NCBI RefSeq assembly: GCF_001507595.1
Contig: NZ_LQBQ01000012.1
Coordinates: forward strand, 1-64,000
DNA length: 64,000 bases
DNA from: Ruegeria marisrubri
GTDB lineage: Bacteria > Pseudomonadota > Alphaproteobacteria > Rhodobacterales > Rhodobacteraceae
Reading direction: 5' to 3'
Made by a program: the position numbers and the translations under genes
The notes under the pieces: model-generated
What the model saw: only the letters and a program-made list of their open reading frames with translations
Told to the model about the DNA's origin: nothing
Database searches by the model: none
Part shown: positions 61,422 to 64,000 of the stretch, piece by piece
Numbering within the stretch: the first letter of the stretch is position 1
How the letters are laid out: each line of letters starts with the position of its first letter

Positions 61422-61919
61422 GTGCCCCATGACCAAAGCCGCCTGGATGTGTTCATCGACCGGATGGTTTCGCAACGCGCCTGTCTTGATTTCGCGATCG
61501 CCGAAACTGCCGCGATGACCGGCCCGGTTTTCGAGTTGGGCTTGGGCAACGGGCGCACCTACCACCATCTGCGCCAGAGAGTTTCCGGCCGGCCGATTTA
61601 TGTGTTCGAGCGCAAGGTTGCCTCACACCCCGATTCCACGCCGCCGGACGACATGCTGGTGTTGGGCGACGTGCGCGAGACCCTTCCGGCGGCGCTGGAG
61701 CGATTTGGCCCGACCGCCAGCCTGATCCATGCCGATCTGGGCGGGCACAATCTGGAAAAGAACGATGCGTTTGCCCGTATGATCTCTCCGCTGGTCGAAC
61801 CGTTGCTGGCGCCGGGCGGCCTGATGGTGTCGAGCGACCGGATGTATTTCGAGGATATGACAGAACTGCCGCTGCCTGAGGGTGCCGTCAAAGGCCGTTG
61901 TTTCGTCTACCGGCGCTGA
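61422..61919 (+). CDS. Small SAM-dependent methyltransferase-like protein, paralogue of the gene at 44533
   Basis: From a GTG at 61422 (AGGAG nine bases upstream) the product is 165 residues. The open frame extends back to a TTG at 61353, but the extension has no match to the paralogue, which begins with SRLD. Shared features are FELGLGNGRTYHHLRQR, SHPDSTPP and LLAPGGLMVSSDRMYF. Here it stands alone, with no glycosyltransferase neighbours. Methyl acceptor unknown; in both proteins the C-terminal half is divergent from classical methyltransferases. Confidence 0.82.
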   Translation: MPHDQSRLDVFIDRMVSQRACLDFAIAETAAMTGPVFELGLGNGRTYHHLRQRVSGRPIYVFERKVASHPDSTPPDDMLVLGDVRETLPAALERFGPTASLIHADLGGHNLEKNDAFARMISPLVEPLLAPGGLMVSSDRMYFEDMTELPLPEGAVKGRCFVYRR

Positions 61920-62037
61920 GGGGCTTGGGGCCTGACCGGGCAACGGAAACTTCCGCAAGGTCACAGGATTGAGGGCTGGCCTTGGCAGGGCCTCGGTGCC
62001 TAACGTCTGGTCAAGTAAACCAGAGAGGCAACTGCAC

Positions 62038-62667
62038 ATGCTGTTCTACGATTGCTCGACCGCCCCCAACCCCCGCCGCGCACGCATGTTCATCGCGGAA
62101 AAAGGGTTGGAGATCGAAACCCGCGACATCTCGATCGCGAAGGGCGAGCAGTTGAGCGATGAGTTCAAAAAGGTCAATCCGCGCGCGACCATCCCCGTGC
62201 TTGTGACGGACGAGGGCACGGTTCTGACCGAGAACCTCGGCATCGCGGCCTATCTCGAGGCCCGGTTTCCCGAGCCACCGCTGATGGGGCGCACCCCAGA
62301 CGAAAAGGGGCTCGTCCTGATGTGGAACGCCATCGTCGAGCAGCAGGGTGGTGCTCCGATTGCCGAGGCCTTGCGCAACACGCATCCGGCCTTCAAGGAC
62401 CGGGCCATTCCGGGGCCTGTGAATTATGAACAGCTTCCTGCCTTGGCGGAACGGGGCATGGATCGGGCGAAACGGTTCTTTGGGTTTCTCGAGGAACGCC
62501 TTGAGGAAAGCCCCTTCGTCGCCTGCGATCACTTCACGCTTGCGGATATCTCGACCTTCGTCTTTGTCGATTTCGCCCGCGTGATCAAGCTGCGCATCCC
62601 CGAAGAGAACACGGCCACGTTGGCGTGGTACAACGCCATCAAGGAGCGCCCCAGCGCACAGCTATAG
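62038..62667 (+). CDS. Glutathione S-transferase family protein
   Basis: The 209-residue protein begins MLFYDCSTAPNPRRARMFIA, a thioredoxin-like N-terminal domain with a Ser/Pro-rich active-site loop. NPRATIPVLVTDEGTVLTEN carries the cis-Pro and the Ser/Glu-type glutathione site region, and the C-terminal helical domain has FVACDHFTLADISTFVFVDF. The ATG at 62038 has GAGAGG nine bases upstream. It probably conjugates or reduces electrophiles with glutathione; substrate not predictable. Confidence 0.9.
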   Translation: MLFYDCSTAPNPRRARMFIAEKGLEIETRDISIAKGEQLSDEFKKVNPRATIPVLVTDEGTVLTENLGIAAYLEARFPEPPLMGRTPDEKGLVLMWNAIVEQQGGAPIAEALRNTHPAFKDRAIPGPVNYEQLPALAERGMDRAKRFFGFLEERLEESPFVACDHFTLADISTFVFVDFARVIKLRIPEENTATLAWYNAIKERPSAQL

Positions 62668-62742
62668 CGCATTTTCGGACATTGTCAGGTTGGTTTTTAG
62701 CGGTTCGGACAGGGCTGCCGCTTTTTGGTGAAGAGTAATGGA

Positions 62743-62764
62743 CATTTCTGTCTAGACAGAAGTG
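62743..62764. promoter_or_regulatory. Perfect palindromic operator upstream of the dehydrogenase-like gene
   Basis: TTCTGTCTAGACAGAA (62746-62761) is a perfect 16-bp palindrome, extending to 22 bp with one mismatched pair. TGTCTAGACA-like cores are typical of GntR/FadR-type operators. It ends 46 bp upstream of the ATG at 62811. No regulator gene is visible to its left; it may lie beyond the right edge. Confidence 0.6.
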
Positions 62765-62810
62765 AACAGTGCTACTAGCGTCCTTTTGGAATCATCCAGG
62801 GGAGGATCGG

Positions 62811-64000
62811 ATGAAATCCCAATATCGTGTTGTGGTCATCGGGGGCGGCGTCGTTGGTGCCTCGGTTCTGTATCATCTGGCCAAGTTCGGCTGGTCGGAT
62901 GTGGTCATGCTGGAGCGCCGGCGGCTGGCCTCGGGGTCGTCGTGGCATGCGGCGGGGGGCATCCACGCGCTGAACGCCGATCCGAACATGGCGGCGCTGC
63001 AGGCCTATACGATCGACCTGCTGAGCGAGATCGAAAAGGAATCGGGCCAGAATATCGGCCTGCACATGACCGGCGGCCTGACGCTGGCCGGAACCCCCGA
63101 ACGGTGGGAGTGGTTGCAGGCGAATTACCGCATCTTCCAGTCCATCGGCATCGAGGATTGCGAATTGCTGTCCCCGGAAGAGGCGCAGAAACGCTGCCCG
63201 ATCATGTCCACCGACGGCATTTTGGGCGCGATGTGGGCCGACCGCGAGGGGTATATCGACACCACGGGCACCGTGCAGGCCTATGCCAGTGCCGCCAAAA
63301 AGCGCGGGGCGGAATACTACGAGGAAACCAAGGTCGAGGAACTGATCCAGACCGCCGATGGCTGGCAGGTGGTGACGGACAGGGGCACGATCACCTGCGA
63401 ACATGTGGTCAACGCCGCCGGCCTGTGGGCCAAGCAGGTGGGACGCATGGCAGGGGTCGAACTGCCGGTCTCTCCGCTGAAACACCACTATCTGATCACC
63501 GACACGGTGCCCGAGGTCGCAGCGGCCGATTTCGAGATGCCGATGACCGTGGATCTCGAGGGCTTCACCTACATGCGGCAGGACCAGAAGGGTGTTCTGG
63601 TCGGCATCTACGAGGTTGATCATGAACACTGGGCCATGGACGGCGCGCCGTGGAACTATGGCGAGGAGCTGTTTCAGGAACAGCTGGACCGCATCGAGAA
63701 CGAGCTGACGCTGGGCTTCGAACGCTATCCGGCGATCCAGAACGTTGGCATCAAGACATGGGTGAACGGCGCTTTCACCTTCTCACCCGACGGCAACCCT
63801 CTGGTCGGTCCGGTGCCGGGCAAGCGTGGCTATTGGACTGCCTGCGCAGTCATGGCCGGGTTCCTGCAGGGGGGCGGCGTCGGCAAGACGCTGGCCGAAT
63901 GGATGATCCATGGCGAGCCCGAGGCCGACGCCTGGCCGATGGACGTGGCGCGCTATGGCGATTATGCGCAGAACAAGCGCTACATCCGCGAGACCACCGG
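62811..64000 (+). CDS. Dimethylglycine/sarcosine dehydrogenase-like FAD oxidoreductase, 5' part (runs off the right edge)
   Basis: The frame stays open for 396 codons to the window end. It begins YRVVVIGGGVVGASVLYHLA with the FAD dinucleotide motif, then W45-H46 in SGSSWHAAGG, the position of covalent FAD attachment in dimethylglycine dehydrogenase. The N-terminal DAO domain is complete (GAFTFSPDGNPLVGPVPGKR), and the visible end near DVARYGDYAQNKRYIRETTG leads toward the expected GcvT half. GGGGAGG precedes the ATG. It is a paralogue of the protein at 23481, under a separate palindromic site. Confidence 0.9.
   Translation, partial: MKSQYRVVVIGGGVVGASVLYHLAKFGWSDVVMLERRRLASGSSWHAAGGIHALNADPNMAALQAYTIDLLSEIEKESGQNIGLHMTGGLTLAGTPERWEWLQANYRIFQSIGIEDCELLSPEEAQKRCPIMSTDGILGAMWADREGYIDTTGTVQAYASAAKKRGAEYYEETKVEELIQTADGWQVVTDRGTITCEHVVNAAGLWAKQVGRMAGVELPVSPLKHHYLITDTVPEVAAADFEMPMTVDLEGFTYMRQDQKGVLVGIYEVDHEHWAMDGAPWNYGEELFQEQLDRIENELTLGFERYPAIQNVGIKTWVNGAFTFSPDGNPLVGPVPGKRGYWTACAVMAGFLQGGGVGKTLAEWMIHGEPEADAWPMDVARYGDYAQNKRYIRETT

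Overview
This window looks like part of the chromosome of a marine alphaproteobacterium of the Roseobacter group (Rhodobacterales). The reasons are its high GC content, tightly packed operons with many ATGA stop/start overlaps, a DddQ-type DMSP lyase (a family known from marine roseobacters), a TRAP transporter, and a large stock of acyl-CoA and betaine catabolism genes. The assignment is inferred from gene content and style only.

Layout. (1) 1-2.8 kb: the end of an IS21-like element cuts the 3' end of a type I-C-like cas3. This accessory stretch lies beside the 3' end of a tRNA-Met(CAT). (2) 3.0-20.8 kb: a complete aerobic phenylacetate (paa) island. The leftward arm holds a fused PaaF/PaaH-like enzyme, a full TRAP transporter, paaZ and paaX. 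The rightward arm holds paaG-paaI-paaK and a tetR. A second leftward operon, paaJ-paaABCDE, ends in an extra PaaA-like protein and a strong terminator. A rhodanese-HigA-like fusion gene sits between the arms. (3) 21.0-31.2 kb: a divergent cluster around an RpiR regulator. Leftward are a Rieske oxygenase with a Glu bridge (a feature of quaternary-ammonium oxygenases) and a carboxymuconolactone-decarboxylase-like protein. Rightward are a dimethylglycine-dehydrogenase-like protein, an MDR oxidoreductase, dddQ, two enolase-superfamily enzymes and a class III aminotransferase. I read it as a betaine/amino-acid pathway in which the DddQ-type cupin acts.

(4) 31.2-33.9 kb: a DUF1127 protein, a diheme cytochrome c, an AhpD-like protein and a Tat-exported cyclase-family hydrolase. 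(5) 34.3-41.9 kb: a pimeloyl-CoA/dicarboxylate beta-oxidation operon (PimF-, PimB-, PimC-, PimD- and PimA-like, plus a thioesterase). (6) 42.1-43.8 kb: rpe and an EamA transporter. (7) 43.8-51.0 kb: a leftward operon with five successive 4-bp overlaps that encodes four glycosyltransferases, a histidine phosphatase, a polysaccharide deacetylase and a small methyltransferase; a DUF1045 2H-phosphoesterase follows. I could not assign its product. (8) 51.5-53.9 kb: a large MscS-type channel. (9) 54.0-61.2 kb: an oligopeptide-type ABC transporter operon ending in a frameshifted family III CoA-transferase. (10) 61.4-64 kb: a paralogue of the small methyltransferase, a glutathione S-transferase, and the start of a second dimethylglycine-dehydrogenase-like gene behind a perfect 16-bp palindrome.

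Two genes carry one-base frameshifts in C/G runs (28749-28751 and 55087-55093). Either they are genuine lesions or the assembly has homopolymer errors. The best candidates for an undescribed system are the dddQ/Rieske/enolase cluster and the glycosyltransferase operon.
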